Assembly: GCA_023701125.1 (NCBI GenBank) | Contig: JAMPXO010000006.1 | Location: 1 to 64,000, forward strand | Source: Vicinamibacteria bacterium | GTDB taxonomy: Bacteria; Acidobacteriota; Vicinamibacteria; Fen-336 | Reading direction: 5' to 3' | Length of the DNA stretch: 64,000 nucleotides | In this document: positions 17,215 through 24,900 of the stretch, in pieces | Layout of the letters: each line of letters opens with the position of its first letter | Position numbering within the stretch: the first letter of the stretch is position 1 | Made by a program: the position numbers and the translations under genes | The notes under the pieces: model-generated | Told to the model about the DNA's origin: nothing | Seen by the model: only the letters and a program-made list of their open reading frames with translations | Database searches by the model: none

Positions 17215-19170
17215 ATGGCCACCGCGATTCGCCCCGATTCCCACCACCCGGAGGTCGACGGCCTGCCCGAGTTCACGCTGCGTGCGATCGTGGCCGGCAT
17301 CACGTTCGGCGTGATCTTCGGCGCGGCCAACGCCTACCTCGGCCTGCGCGTCGGCCTCACCGTGTCGACCTCGATTCCGATCGCCGTGCTGACGGTGGCG
17401 CTGTTCCGCGCGCTGTCGGCCAAAGGCGGGGTGATCCTCGAGGCCAACATGTCGCAGACGATCGGCTCGGCCAGCTCGTCGTTGGCGGCGGGCACGATCT
17501 TCACGATCCCCGCGCTGTTCCTGTGGGGGATCGTGCCGCCGCTGCACCAGGTGGCGATCCTGGCCTGGCTCGGCGGCATCCTCGGCATCTGCGCGATGGT
17601 GCCGCTGCGGCGGCTGCTGATCGTGCGCAGCGCCGCGGAGCTGCCCTACCCCGAGGGCACGGCCTGCGCCGAGGTGCTGAAGGCGACCGCGGTCAGCGCG
17701 CCCGGCGGCCGCTTCATCTTCGAGGGGCTGGCGCTGGGCGCGGCCATCAAGCTGCTGATCGGCGGCTTCTCGCTGCTCTCCTCCGAGCTCGGCATGCACG
17801 TCGGCTTCCTGCCCAAGGCGGAGCTGACGCTGGAGATCGCACCCGCGCTGCTGGCGGTCGGCTACATCCTCGGCTACACGCAGTCGGCGGTGATGGTCGC
17901 CGGCTCGCTGATCTCGGCGCTGGTGCTGATCCCGCTGATCGCTCTCGTCGGCGACCAGTTGACCGCCCCGCTGTTCCCCGAGGCGACGAAGACGATCCAC
18001 GACATGACGACCGGCCAGATCTGGTCGCGTTACGTGCGCTACATCGGCGCGGGGGCCGTGGCCGCGGCCGGGATCGTGACCGTGATTCGCTCGCTGCCGA
18101 CGATGTACCGCTCGCTGGCCGCGGTGCTGGGCGGCATGCGCGGGGGTGGCGAGGCGGCTGGCGACGGCACCCGCACCGACCGCGACGTGCCGGGCTGGGT
18201 GGTGATCGCCGGCCCCGCGATCGTGATCGCGACGCTGGCCCTGGTGCCGGGGCTGTTCGCCGGCGACATGAACTTCGTGCAGCGGCTGGTGGCGGCGATC
18301 GGCGTCGCGGTGTTCGGCGTCGCCTTCGTCGTCGTCAGCTCGCGCATCGTCGGCCTGATCGGCGTGTCCTCGAACCCGACGTCGGGCATGACGCTGGTGA
18401 CGCTGCTCGGCACGGCCCTGATCTTCGTGGCGCTCGGCTGGTCGGACGACTCGGCGCGGGCGGCGATCCTGACCGTCGGCACGGTCGTCTGCATCGCCGC
18501 CTCCAAGGCGGGCGACATCTCGCAGGATCTCAAGACGGGCCAACTGGTCGGCGCGACGCCCGCGAAACAGCAGGTCGGCCAGTTGATCGGCGCCGCGTTC
18601 GCGTGCTGGGCGGTAGCCGGCACCGTGCTGCTGCTGGGCCAGGCCTTCGGCTTCGGCAGCGCCGAGCTGCCCGCGCCGCAGGCGACGCTGATGAAGACGG
18701 TGATCGAGGGCGTGCTGTCGGGGGCCTTGCCGTGGGGCCTGGTCGGCGTCGGCGGCGCGTTCACGCTGTGCGGGCTGCTGGGCGGCCTGCCCGGGCTGCC
18801 GTTCGCCGTCGGCATCTACCTGCCGCTGGCCAGCCTGACCCCGATCTTCGTCGGTGGCTGCGTGCGGCGGCTGGTCGATGCCCGTCGCGGCGGGCCGGCG
18901 AAGGACGGCGACCCCGGCGTGCTGATGGCCTCGGGGCTGATCGCTGGCGAAGGCCTGGCCGGCGTCGCGATCGCGTTCCTGGTCGCCGCCAAGTCGCAGT
19001 TCGCCGGCCTCGACGCCTGGCTCGCCAGCGTGCACTTCGCCGACCGCGGCTTCGCCCACCTCGGCGGGGCTGCCGGCGCCGCGCTCGGCGTGGTCGTGTT
19101 GCTGGCCGTGTGCGGGCTGCTGTACCGCGCCGGCCGCAGCGGGGCGGCGGCCGCCCCGGCGCAGGGCTGA
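17215..19170 (+). CDS. OPT-family oligopeptide/metal-chelate transporter
   Basis: The start is ATG 17215, set by AGGAAGGAGG at 17196-17205; an ATG at 17173 has no such site. The 651-residue protein has about 15 hydrophobic segments and OPT signatures: FTLRAIVAGITFGVIFGAANAYLGL at the N-terminus, NMSQTIGSASSSLAAG, LPYPEGTACAEVL (family-defining PYPEG-like block), SSNPTSGMTL and SKAGDISQDLKTG. OPT proteins are proton-coupled symporters of oligopeptides, glutathione or metal chelates such as siderophores. Together with the secreted S9 peptidase it suggests peptide scavenging. It is divergent from the envelope operon. Confidence 0.9.
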   Translation: MATAIRPDSHHPEVDGLPEFTLRAIVAGITFGVIFGAANAYLGLRVGLTVSTSIPIAVLTVALFRALSAKGGVILEANMSQTIGSASSSLAAGTIFTIPALFLWGIVPPLHQVAILAWLGGILGICAMVPLRRLLIVRSAAELPYPEGTACAEVLKATAVSAPGGRFIFEGLALGAAIKLLIGGFSLLSSELGMHVGFLPKAELTLEIAPALLAVGYILGYTQSAVMVAGSLISALVLIPLIALVGDQLTAPLFPEATKTIHDMTTGQIWSRYVRYIGAGAVAAAGIVTVIRSLPTMYRSLAAVLGGMRGGGEAAGDGTRTDRDVPGWVVIAGPAIVIATLALVPGLFAGDMNFVQRLVAAIGVAVFGVAFVVVSSRIVGLIGVSSNPTSGMTLVTLLGTALIFVALGWSDDSARAAILTVGTVVCIAASKAGDISQDLKTGQLVGATPAKQQVGQLIGAAFACWAVAGTVLLLGQAFGFGSAELPAPQATLMKTVIEGVLSGALPWGLVGVGGAFTLCGLLGGLPGLPFAVGIYLPLASLTPIFVGGCVRRLVDARRGGPAKDGDPGVLMASGLIAGEGLAGVAIAFLVAAKSQFAGLDAWLASVHFADRGFAHLGGAAGAALGVVVLLAVCGLLYRAGRSGAAAAPAQG

Positions 19171-19221
19171 GCGCCCGCTTTCGGCGACAATACGAGCTTT
19201 CGCAACGGGAGCCGAGAGGGC

Positions 19222-20226
19222 ATGTCGAAGACACGGGCGCGGATCACTTCGCTGGGCCGGTACGTGCCGCCGCGGGTGGTGACCAACGCGGAGCTCGAGA
19301 AGCTGGTCAACACCAACGACGAGTGGATCCGCACCCGCACGGGCATCCGCCAGCGCCACTACGCCGAGCCCGGCACGCCGACCAGCGAGATCGCCCTCCA
19401 CGCCTGCCGCGACGCGCTGGCGAAGCGGGGCCTCGGCGCCGACGAGATCGACCTGATCATCGTCGCCACCGTCACCCCCGACATGACGTTCCCGGCCACC
19501 GCCTGCCTGCTGCAGGAGAAGCTCGGCGCCTCGAAGGCGTGGGGCTTCGACGTCTCGGCCGCCTGCTCGGGTTTCCTGTACGCGCTGACGACCGGCGCCC
19601 AGTTCATCGAAAACGGCGTCCACAAGAAGGTGCTGGTGGTCGGCGCCGACGTGATGACCTCGATCCTCGACTTCCAGGACCGCGCCACCTGCGTGCTGTT
19701 CGGCGACGGCGGCGGTGCGGTGCTGCTCGAGCCGGGCAACGACGGCACCGGCGTGCTCGACTTCAGTCACGAGGTCGACGGTACCGGCGCCCAGTTCCTG
19801 TACATGGAGGCCGGTGGTTCGCGGCGGCCCGCCAGCCACGAGACGATCGACAAGCGCCTCCACTACGTGCACCAGGAGGGCGGTCAGGTCTTCAAGTTCG
19901 CGGTCCGCAAGATGGCCGAGGTCAGCCTGAAGGTGCTCGAGAAGAACGGCCTGACGGGCGCCGACGTCGACCTGTTCGTCGCCCACCAGGCCAACATCCG
20001 GATCATCGACGCCGCACAGCAGCGGCTGGGCTTGCCCGACGACAAGGTGATCAAGAACATCGACCGCTACGGCAACACCACCGCGGGCACCATCCCGCTG
20101 GCGCTCGGCACCGCCCTCGACGAGGGCCGGCTGAAGGCGGGCGACACGCTGGTGCTGGCCAGCGTCGGCGCCGGCTTCACGGTCGGCGGCGTGCTCCTCA
20201 AGTGGAGCGGCGTGAACTGGGGCTGA
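19222..20226 (+). CDS. fabH: Beta-ketoacyl-ACP synthase III
   Basis: The 334-residue enzyme condenses acetyl-CoA (or a branched primer) with malonyl-ACP to start type II fatty acid synthesis. Its triad is complete: Cys115 in SAACSGF, His255 in AHQAN and Asn285 in [21 protein letters not shown] near residue 32-42 and [10 protein letters not shown] are standard FabH features. Length fits the family. It is not next to other fab genes. A leucine dehydrogenase elsewhere in the window would supply branched 2-oxo acids, which could feed branched primers, but primer choice is not readable here. The gene ends before a palindromic terminator. Confidence 0.93.
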   Translation: MSKTRARITSLGRYVPPRVVTNAELEKLVNTNDEWIRTRTGIRQRHYAEPGTPTSEIALHACRDALAKRGLGADEIDLIIVATVTPDMTFPATACLLQEKLGASKAWGFDVSAACSGFLYALTTGAQFIENGVHKKVLVVGADVMTSILDFQDRATCVLFGDGGGAVLLEPGNDGTGVLDFSHEVDGTGAQFLYMEAGGSRRPASHETIDKRLHYVHQEGGQVFKFAVRKMAEVSLKVLEKNGLTGADVDLFVAHQANIRIIDAAQQRLGLPDDKVIKNIDRYGNTTAGTIPLALGTALDEGRLKAGDTLVLASVGAGFTVGGVLLKWSGVNWG

Positions 20227-20243
20227 AGCCGGGCCCCGCGGGT

Positions 20244-20270
20244 CTGCGCCGGGATTCACTCCCGGCGCAG
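20244..20270. terminator. Palindromic terminator between fabH and uspA-like genes
   Basis: CTGCGCCGGGA (20244-20254), loop TTCAC, and TCCCGGCGCAG (20260-20270) form a perfect 11-base-pair hairpin between two convergent genes. The same GCGCCGGG-TTCA-CCCGGCGC core occurs at 8577-8603 and, slightly degraded, at 21836-21857, so it belongs to the dispersed repeat family. Confidence 0.6.
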
Positions 20271-20277
20271 CCACCCG

Positions 20278-20739
20278 TTAATCCACGAAGTCGTGCTCGC
20301 TCTCGCGGACGGACAGCACGGGGCAGGGGGCCTTGCGCACCACCCGCTCGGTCGTCGAGCCGAAGATGGCCTGGTCGAGCATGCCCTTGCCGTGGGTGCC
20401 GAGGATGATCATGTCGGCCTTCTCGGCGCCAGCCAGGCGCAGGATCTCGGCCGAGGGCTTGCCCTGGGCCAGCACCACCCGCACCTGGATGCCCTGGGCC
20501 TCGACCTCCTTCGCCAGCGTGTCGAGCTCGGCCTTCGCGTAGCTCGTCAGCTCCTGCACCACCTCGGCCATCGGCACCGGGAACAGGTCGTTGGCGTAAC
20601 CGACGGCCACGTTCTCGACCACGTGGACGAGCACGAGCTCGGCGTCGTACTCCCTGGCGAACGACGACGCGTAGCGCAGGGCCAGCCGGGCGGTGTCCGA
20701 GAAGTCGGTGGGCACGAGGAGTCGCTGCAGTCGGATCAT
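20278..20739 (-). CDS. Universal stress protein (UspA family)
   Basis: A 153-residue single Usp domain: VPTDFSDTARLALRYASSFA at the N-terminus, LVLVHVVEN, and the ATP-binding block ILGTHGKGMLDQAIFGSTTERVVRKAPCPVLSVR (G-2x-G-9x-G-S/T) near the C-terminus, so it likely binds ATP. A strong Shine-Dalgarno, AAAAGGAGGG read on the minus strand, lies just upstream of ATG 20739. Usp proteins raise survival under starvation or redox stress. The gene stands alone between the fabH terminator and the divergent microcompartment locus. Confidence 0.9.
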   Translation of the reverse strand: MIRLQRLLVPTDFSDTARLALRYASSFAREYDAELVLVHVVENVAVGYANDLFPVPMAEVVQELTSYAKAELDTLAKEVEAQGIQVRVVLAQGKPSAEILRLAGAEKADMIILGTHGKGMLDQAIFGSTTERVVRKAPCPVLSVRESEHDFVD

Positions 20740-20810
20740 GGCGGCCCTCCTTTTGCTGTTCCTCGAGACCATTCTGGTGCCGTCGCGGGGGGCAGGTAAA
20801 GCGCTTCCGA

Positions 20811-20840
20811 TTGACCCCTCGCGGAGGCGGGGGCGATACT
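20811..20840 (+). promoter_or_regulatory. Candidate sigma-70 promoter for the microcompartment locus
   Basis: TTGACC (20811-20816) and GATACT (20835-20840) are 18 bases apart. The predicted transcription start, near 20847, is only about five bases from ATG 20852, so the first mRNA would be leaderless or nearly so. The rest of the 112-base divergent region holds the uspA ribosome binding site and nothing else I can name. Confidence 0.38.
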
Positions 20841-20851
20841 GCCTGCTGGAC

Positions 20852-21130
20852 ATGAGCCTGCTGATGGGGCTGTTGCGTTTCCTGCTGGTGCTGGTGGTCT
20901 TGCGCTTCGTCGGGCGCGCGATCGCCTACGCCGTGCGCCGCGCCTCGTCGTCGCCCGCCCGGCGCCCGGCCGAGGCCCCGCCGCAGGCCACGGCCGAGGT
21001 GCTGGTCCGCGACCGCGTGTGCAACACGTTCGTGCCCAAGAGCCGCGCGCTGCGCGCGGTGGTCGCCGGCCACGAGGAGTACTTCTGCTCGGCCGCGTGC
21101 CGCGACCGCGCCGGCGCGCGCGCCTCCTGA
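20852..21130 (+). CDS. Small membrane-anchored YHS/TRASH-like Cys protein (PP0621-like)
   Basis: The 92-residue product has one N-terminal helix (LLRFLLVLVVLRFVG) and a C-terminal cysteine module VCNTFVPKSRALRAVVAGHEEYFCSAACRDR. That is the YHS/PP0621 pattern, with a Cys pair split by a conserved His/Tyr-Phe block; it probably binds a metal ion. It opens the cluster leading to the class II aldolase and shell genes ten bases downstream, but a functional tie to the microcompartment is not established. Confidence 0.65.
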   Translation: MSLLMGLLRFLLVLVVLRFVGRAIAYAVRRASSSPARRPAEAPPQATAEVLVRDRVCNTFVPKSRALRAVVAGHEEYFCSAACRDRAGARAS

Positions 21131-21140
21131 TCCCGCGGCC

Positions 21141-21812
21141 GTGGACCCCCGCGCCGCCCTCGTCGAGTACGGCCGCCGGCTCTACGACCGGGGCCTGATC
21201 GGCGGCAGCGAGGGCAACCTCTCGATCCGGATCGCCGCCGACCGCCTGCTGGTCACGCCCGGTGGCGTCAGCAAGGGCTTCCTGGCCGCCGACATGCTGG
21301 TCGAGACCGACCTGTTCGGGCGAGCGCTGCGCGCGGGGCCGTGGCGGGTTTCGTCCGAGGTGCGGATGCACGCGGTCGTCTACGCGCGCCGCGCCGATGT
21401 CGGCGCCATCGTCCACGCCCACCCGCCGGTGGCCACCGCGTTCGCGGCCGCGCGCATGCCGCTCGAGGTGGCGGTGCTGCCCGAGGCCGTGGTGGCGCTG
21501 GGGCCGATCCCGATCGTCGCCTACGCGACCCCGGGCACCGAGGAGCTGGCCGCCCGCGTCGGCGACGCCGCGGCCGACGCCCAGACGCTGCTGCTCGAGA
21601 ACCACGGCGCGCTGACCCTGGGCGACGGCCTGGAGCGGGCGTGGCAGCGGATGGAGATGCTCGAGCAGTTCGCGAAGGTCAGCCTCCACGCGCGGACGCT
21701 GGGCGGCGCGCGCCGGCTGCCGGACGACGAGGTGGAACGCCTCGCCGAGCTGCGCGCCCGGGGCGCCTACGGGCCGCCGTTGAAGAAGCCGGGCGGCGCG
21801 TCGTACGAATGA
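21141..21812 (+). CDS. Class II aldolase (L-fuculose-phosphate aldolase-like)
   Basis: The 223-residue enzyme matches E. coli FucA closely enough that the zinc and catalytic residues fall on the same numbers: Glu73 (SSEVRMH), His92 and His94 (VHAHPP), and His155 (ENHG). SEGNLSIR and [10 protein letters not shown] form the phosphate pocket. Class II aldolases of this type split fuculose- or rhamnulose-1-phosphate to DHAP and lactaldehyde. In planctomycete and related microcompartments this enzyme is the signature cargo that makes lactaldehyde inside the shell. The start is GTG 21141, in frame with the conserved N-terminus. The shell gene follows 119 bases later. Exact sugar substrate uncertain. 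Confidence 0.85.
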   Translation: MDPRAALVEYGRRLYDRGLIGGSEGNLSIRIAADRLLVTPGGVSKGFLAADMLVETDLFGRALRAGPWRVSSEVRMHAVVYARRADVGAIVHAHPPVATAFAAARMPLEVAVLPEAVVALGPIPIVAYATPGTEELAARVGDAAADAQTLLLENHGALTLGDGLERAWQRMEMLEQFAKVSLHARTLGGARRLPDDEVERLAELRARGAYGPPLKKPGGASYE

Positions 21813-21835
21813 GGACTGTGGGTACGGGGGCGGAG

Positions 21836-21857
21836 CGCCGGGATTCACTCCCGGCGC
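21836..21857 (+). repeat. Palindromic repeat copy between aldolase and shell genes
   Basis: GCGCCGG (21836-21842), loop ATTCACTC, and CCGGCGC (21851-21857) form a hairpin whose core is the 20244 hairpin with one G missing. It is preceded by GGGGGCGGA, recalling the GGGGCGGAGGAG block of other copies. It lies between two genes on the same strand, so it may lower read-through or protect mRNA ends, setting the shell-to-aldolase ratio. Confidence 0.5.
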
Positions 21858-21931
21858 CAGCAGCCCACGGCCACGGCTTGACTCGCGGGCGAGGGCGAGT
21901 CAGATTCAGCCCTTCAGGCGAGAGGGACGAC

Positions 21932-22219
21932 ATGGGCGAAGCGCTCGGATTGATCGAGACGCGTGGGCTGGTGGCGATGATCGAAGCCAGCGACGCGATG
22001 GTGAAGGCGGCCAAGGTCCAGTTGATCGGCTACGAGAAGATCGGCTCGGGCTACGTGACCGCGATCGTGCGCGGCGACGTCGCCGCCGTGAAGGCCGCGA
22101 CCGACGCCGGCGCGGCGGCTGCCCGCCGCGTGGGCGAGCTGGTCTCGGTCCACGTGATCCCGCGGCCGCACGGCAACCTCGAGGACGTGCTGCCGATCGG
22201 CAAGTCCACGTCGAAGTAA
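21932..22219 (+). CDS. BMC-H microcompartment shell protein (hexamer)
   Basis: A 95-residue single BMC domain of the PduA/EutM/CcmK type: [60 protein letters not shown] and [16 protein letters not shown]. Such proteins form hexagonal tiles making the facets of protein microcompartments, with pores for substrates. The pore-loop segment KIGSG is ordinary. It is the only BMC-domain gene in the window; a full shell normally needs one or more hexamers plus pentamers, which follow immediately. The ATG at 21932 has the modest site GAGAGGGA before it. Confidence 0.95.
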   Translation: MGEALGLIETRGLVAMIEASDAMVKAAKVQLIGYEKIGSGYVTAIVRGDVAAVKAATDAGAAAARRVGELVSVHVIPRPHGNLEDVLPIGKSTSK

Positions 22220-22229
22220 GCCGCCGCCC

Positions 22230-22595
22230 ATGATCCTGGGCCGCGTGATCGGGACCGTCGTCTCGACTCGCAAGGACGAGAAGCTGTCGGGCTCCAAGCT
22301 GCTCGTGGTGCGCGCCACGGACCCGCGTGGCAAGGACGAGGCCGGCTACGTGATCGCCGTCGACACGGTCAACGCCGGCGTCGGCGACCGCGTGCTGGTC
22401 GTCTCCGGCTCCTCGGCGCGGATGGCCAGCGGCCTCAAGGACGTCCCGGTCGACGCGGCGATCTGCGGCGTCGTCGATGCCGTAGACGTAGTCGGGGGTG
22501 CAGGGGCGGAGGAGGGTTCGCGGTCCGACGTAGCCCCCGTGGAGCCCGGCGGCGCCCGTAAGGCGACGCCGGGACTCAGAGACGGTCGAGCCTAG
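22230..22595 (+). CDS. EutN/CcmL-type BMC-P pentamer, copy 1, with extended C-terminus
   Basis: The 121-residue protein begins with a complete EutN/CcmL domain (MILGRVIGTVVSTRKDEKLSGSKLLVV through AAICGVVDAVDVV, residues 1-89). Pentamers cap the vertices of microcompartment shells. The last 32 residues (GGAGAEEGSRSDVAPVEPG and on) are not part of the fold. They are encoded by a copy of the dispersed GC-rich repeat (22503-22573), which has read through in frame and includes an imperfect 12-base-pair hairpin. The usual end would fall near residue 90. Whether the tail is tolerated, or projects from the shell, is unknown. Confidence 0.9.
   Translation: MILGRVIGTVVSTRKDEKLSGSKLLVVRATDPRGKDEAGYVIAVDTVNAGVGDRVLVVSGSSARMASGLKDVPVDAAICGVVDAVDVVGGAGAEEGSRSDVAPVEPGGARKATPGLRDGRA
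22503..22573 (+). repeat. Dispersed palindromic repeat copy inside the eutN-like gene
   Basis: GGGGCGGAGGAG (22503-22514) and CGACGTAGCCCC (22526-22537) match the copy at 41873-41906 exactly in both blocks. A hairpin follows: CCCGGCGGCGCC (22545-22556), loop CGTAA, and GGCGACGCCGGG (22562-22573), with one mismatch. Unlike other copies, this one lies inside an open reading frame and encodes the tail of the first pentamer. Confidence 0.6.
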
Positions 22596-22600
22596 CCTCC

Positions 22601-22867
22601 ATGCTGCTCGCGCGCGTGCTCGGCACCGTCGTCGCGACCCGCAAGGACCCGGCGCTGGTCGGCAGCAAGCTGCTGCTGGTGCAGCCGATCGACGCCAGGA
22701 GCGCGCCGATCGGCAAGCCGCTGGTGGCGATCGACTCGGTCGGCGCCGGCGCGGGAGAGCACGTCATCTACCTGAAGGGCCGCGAGGCGGCCCACCCGTT
22801 CCTGCCCGGCGACGTGCCGACCGACGCCGCGATCGTCGGCATCGTCGACCAGTGGTACGCGGAGTAG
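22601..22867 (+). CDS. EutN/CcmL-type BMC-P pentamer, copy 2
   Basis: An 88-residue EutN/CcmL domain: MLLARVLGTVVATRKDPAL, SKLLLVQPIDA, LVAIDSVGAGAGEHVIYLKGREA and DAAIVGIVDQW. It is the shortest of the three and ends at the domain border, so it is the reference for the family length here. It lies five bases after copy 1 and two bases before copy 3. Three different pentamers with one hexamer is the composition seen in aldolase-type (planctomycete-like) microcompartments. Confidence 0.95.
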   Translation: MLLARVLGTVVATRKDPALVGSKLLLVQPIDARSAPIGKPLVAIDSVGAGAGEHVIYLKGREAAHPFLPGDVPTDAAIVGIVDQWYAE

Positions 22868-22869
22868 CG

Positions 22870-23151
22870 ATGCTGCTGGCACGCGTCGTCGGCATGGCGG
22901 TCGCCACCCAGAAGAACGAGAAGCTGGTCGGGGCCAAGCTGCTGCTGGTCCAGCCGCTCGACCTGGCCGGCCAGGACCGCGGCGGCACCGTGATGGCGAT
23001 CGACGGCGTCGACGCTGGCATCGGCGACCGCGTGCTGCTGGTGCAGGACGGCAAGGCCGCGATGCAGACGCTGGGCAAGGGCCTCGCGGGGGTGGACGCC
23101 GCGGTCATCGGCGTCGTCGACGCGGTGGACCTGCCAGGAGGTGAGGCGTGA
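22870..23151 (+). CDS. EutN/CcmL-type BMC-P pentamer, copy 3
   Basis: A 93-residue EutN/CcmL domain: MLLARVVGMAVATQKNEKLVGAKLLLVQPLDL, MAIDGVDAGIGDRVLLVQ and DAAVIGVVDAVDLPGG. It is most like copy 1 in its C-terminus and shares the MLLAR start with copy 2. ATG 22870 follows the copy 2 stop closely. The gene overlaps the next one (GTGA at 23148-23151), showing that the small protein behind it is made together with the shell. Confidence 0.95.
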   Translation: MLLARVVGMAVATQKNEKLVGAKLLLVQPLDLAGQDRGGTVMAIDGVDAGIGDRVLLVQDGKAAMQTLGKGLAGVDAAVIGVVDAVDLPGGEA

Positions 23152-23501
23152 CCCTCTCGGACGAACGGCTGCGGCAACTGGCCGCGGAGACGCTGGAACT
23201 GGCGCGGTCCGGCCGCGACGACGGCGGCGCGATCGGAGGCTCGTCCGACGACCGCATCGCCGCGCTCGAGGCCCGCGTGCGGCGCCTGGAAGCGGCCCTC
23301 GCGGTGGTGGCGCCCATCGCACCGGCACTGGCAATGGCGCCCGTGCCACGCCTGGCGCTGCCGATGGTCCACGCCCATCCGCACGATCACGGTGCCGCCG
23401 GCCACCAGTACGGCCTGCCGCCGGCGATGGGCGAGCGCTGTGTGCTCGAGCCGGGCAGCCCCTGCGTCGGCCACGGCACCTGCAAGTCGCACGGCTACTA
23501 G
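23148..23501 (+). CDS. Microcompartment-linked small protein with amphipathic helix and Cys/His tail
   Basis: The 117-residue product starts at GTG 23148, overlapping the third pentamer gene by four bases. Residues 2-20 (LSDERLRQLAAETLELARS) form an amphipathic helix like the encapsulation peptides that target cargo to shells; a Gly/Ser linker follows (DDGGAIGGSSDD), then a second helix with heptads (RIAALEARVRRLEAALAVV). The middle is Pro/His-rich (VHAHPHDHGAAGHQYG) and the end holds three cysteines (GERCVLEPGSPCVGHGTCKSHGY). I know no family for it. A metal-binding core or scaffold protein of the shell is my inference from layout and coupling. Confidence 0.6.
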   Translation: MTLSDERLRQLAAETLELARSGRDDGGAIGGSSDDRIAALEARVRRLEAALAVVAPIAPALAMAPVPRLALPMVHAHPHDHGAAGHQYGLPPAMGERCVLEPGSPCVGHGTCKSHGY

Positions 23502-23653
23502 CCGTCCCCCTCCCGCCGTCCAGGCCGCACCCCGCAACCACCCCGCCGCCTCGTGCCCCGCCCGCGCGCACCACCGGGAATGGGACTTGCTACGCATGCG
23601 ACCAGCCCTTTCTGGGACGCAGACGTTGCGGTCGCAGTCGGCTCGGAGGCCCC
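23502..23653. other. Intergenic region before the cytochrome operon
   Basis: These 152 bases separate the shell genes from the electron transfer operon. I see no clear hairpin. The stretch CGGGAATGGGAC at 23574-23585 echoes the repeat family, and no -35/-10 pair stands out. The Shine-Dalgarno for the cytochrome is probably GGAGG at about 23645-23649. Confidence 0.35.
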
Positions 23654-24127
23654 ATGAGGCTGCTCGAAGGCCGGGCCCATCTGGTTCGTGTCGCGGGATT
23701 GTTCGCGGCCGGGCTCGTGGTGTTCGTGGTGATCCGCGCCCTGCTCGTGCCCGCCGACTTCGGCGTGTACGGCCACTACCGCGCGGGCGCCCTCGACGAC
23801 GCCCGCAAGCTGCCGGTGGTCCACGCCGGACAGGCCACCTGCGCGGAGTGCCACACGGACATTGCCGAGCTGCGCGCGAAGGGGCGTCACGCGCGCATCG
23901 GCTGCGAGAGCTGTCACGGGGCCCAGGTCCGCCACGCGAAAGCGCCCGACGAGGCGAAGCCCGAGCGGCCCAACGGGCGCACCACCTGCGTCAACTGCCA
24001 CGCGGCCAACGTGGCGCGGCCCGCGAAGCACCCGCAGGTCGACGTCGCGGAGCACCCGGGTGACGACACGGCGTGCATCGCCTGTCACGTACCGCATCAG
24101 CCCGGCACCGCCCCGGAGGTGAAGTGA
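23654..24127 (+). CDS. Membrane-anchored tetraheme cytochrome c
   Basis: The 157-residue protein has an N-terminal transmembrane helix (residues about 13-33) and four CxxCH heme c sites: CAECH at 63-67, CESCH at 84-88, CVNCH at 112-116 and CIACH at 141-145. Extra histidines (HYR, HAG, RHA, RHAK, KHP, EHP) could serve as distal ligands. The layout fits the small multiheme quinol-oxidising or electron-transfer cytochromes next to NrfC/NrfD. Its stop overlaps the start of the iron-sulfur gene (TGATG). Electrons probably pass between the quinone pool and a periplasmic partner; no terminal reductase lies in the window. Confidence 0.88.
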   Translation: MRLLEGRAHLVRVAGLFAAGLVVFVVIRALLVPADFGVYGHYRAGALDDARKLPVVHAGQATCAECHTDIAELRAKGRHARIGCESCHGAQVRHAKAPDEAKPERPNGRTTCVNCHAANVARPAKHPQVDVAEHPGDDTACIACHVPHQPGTAPEVK

Positions 24128-24891
24128 TGCAGGAGGACCGGCGCCGGTTCCTGATCGAGTCGGGCCGTTTCCTGTTGCTGACCGGCGCGGCCGGCATCGC
24201 CTTCGACCACGTGCTCGCGGGCGAACCCGAGAAGGCCCCCAACTACGACGCAACGCGTCATTGGTGGGCGATGCTGGTCGACATCGAGCAGTGCATCGGC
24301 TGCGGCGGCTGCGTGCGCGCGTGCAAGGACGAGAACGGCGTGTCCCACGAGCCCTTCTACTTCCGCACCTGGGTCGAGCGCTACCACGTCGATCCGCTCG
24401 ACGCGGAGCACCCGCGGGTCGACTCGCCCAACGGCGGCCACGACGGGTTCCCCGAGATCTACCGCCAGGGCGACGGGGCCAAGGCCTTCTTCGTGCCCAA
24501 GCTCTGCAACCACTGCGAGCACTCGCCCTGCGTCCAGGTCTGTCCGGTGGGCGCCACCTTCGAGAGCCCGGACGGCGTCGTGCTGGTCGACAAGAGCTAC
24601 TGCCTGGGCTGCCGCTACTGCGTCCAGGCCTGCCCCTACGGCTGTCGCTACATCGACCCCGAGCAGCAAGTCGTCGACAAGTGCACGCTGTGCTACCACC
24701 GCATCACCCAGGGGCTGACCACGGCCTGCTGCGAGGTGTGCCCCACGGGCGCCCGCCAGCTCGCCGACCTGAAGGACCCGAAGGACCCGATCCACGAGTT
24801 CCTGCGCACCCACACGATCAACGTCCTGAAACCGCAGATGGCGACCGGGGCCAAGGTCTACTACAACGGCCTCGACGGCTCGGTGCGATAG
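24127..24891 (+). CDS. 4x[4Fe-4S] ferredoxin subunit (NrfC/DmsB-like)
   Basis: The 254-residue protein starts with a Tat-like signal (DRRRFLIESGRFLLLTGAAG), so it is exported folded. Four cysteine groups bind [4Fe-4S] clusters: C56-C59-C62-C66, C127-C130-C135-C139, C159-C162-C165-C169, and C186-C189 with C201/C202-C205. The order and spacing match NrfC/DmsB/PsrB electron-transfer subunits. It links the NrfD quinone-binding membrane subunit to the tetraheme cytochrome encoded on either side. ATG 24127 overlaps the cytochrome stop; the next gene follows nine bases on. No molybdopterin catalytic subunit is present. Confidence 0.9.
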   Translation: MQEDRRRFLIESGRFLLLTGAAGIAFDHVLAGEPEKAPNYDATRHWWAMLVDIEQCIGCGGCVRACKDENGVSHEPFYFRTWVERYHVDPLDAEHPRVDSPNGGHDGFPEIYRQGDGAKAFFVPKLCNHCEHSPCVQVCPVGATFESPDGVVLVDKSYCLGCRYCVQACPYGCRYIDPEQQVVDKCTLCYHRITQGLTTACCEVCPTGARQLADLKDPKDPIHEFLRTHTINVLKPQMATGAKVYYNGLDGSVR

Positions 24892-24900
24892 GAGGCGGCC

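Noticed and set aside
15865-20274. 1469-residue open frame on the minus strand covering the OPT transporter and fabH genes
   Set aside because: Only its last 419 codons (the permease, from GTG 17124) look like protein. The rest is Arg/Gly/Ala/His-rich and antisense to well-supported genes, as expected in GC-rich DNA.
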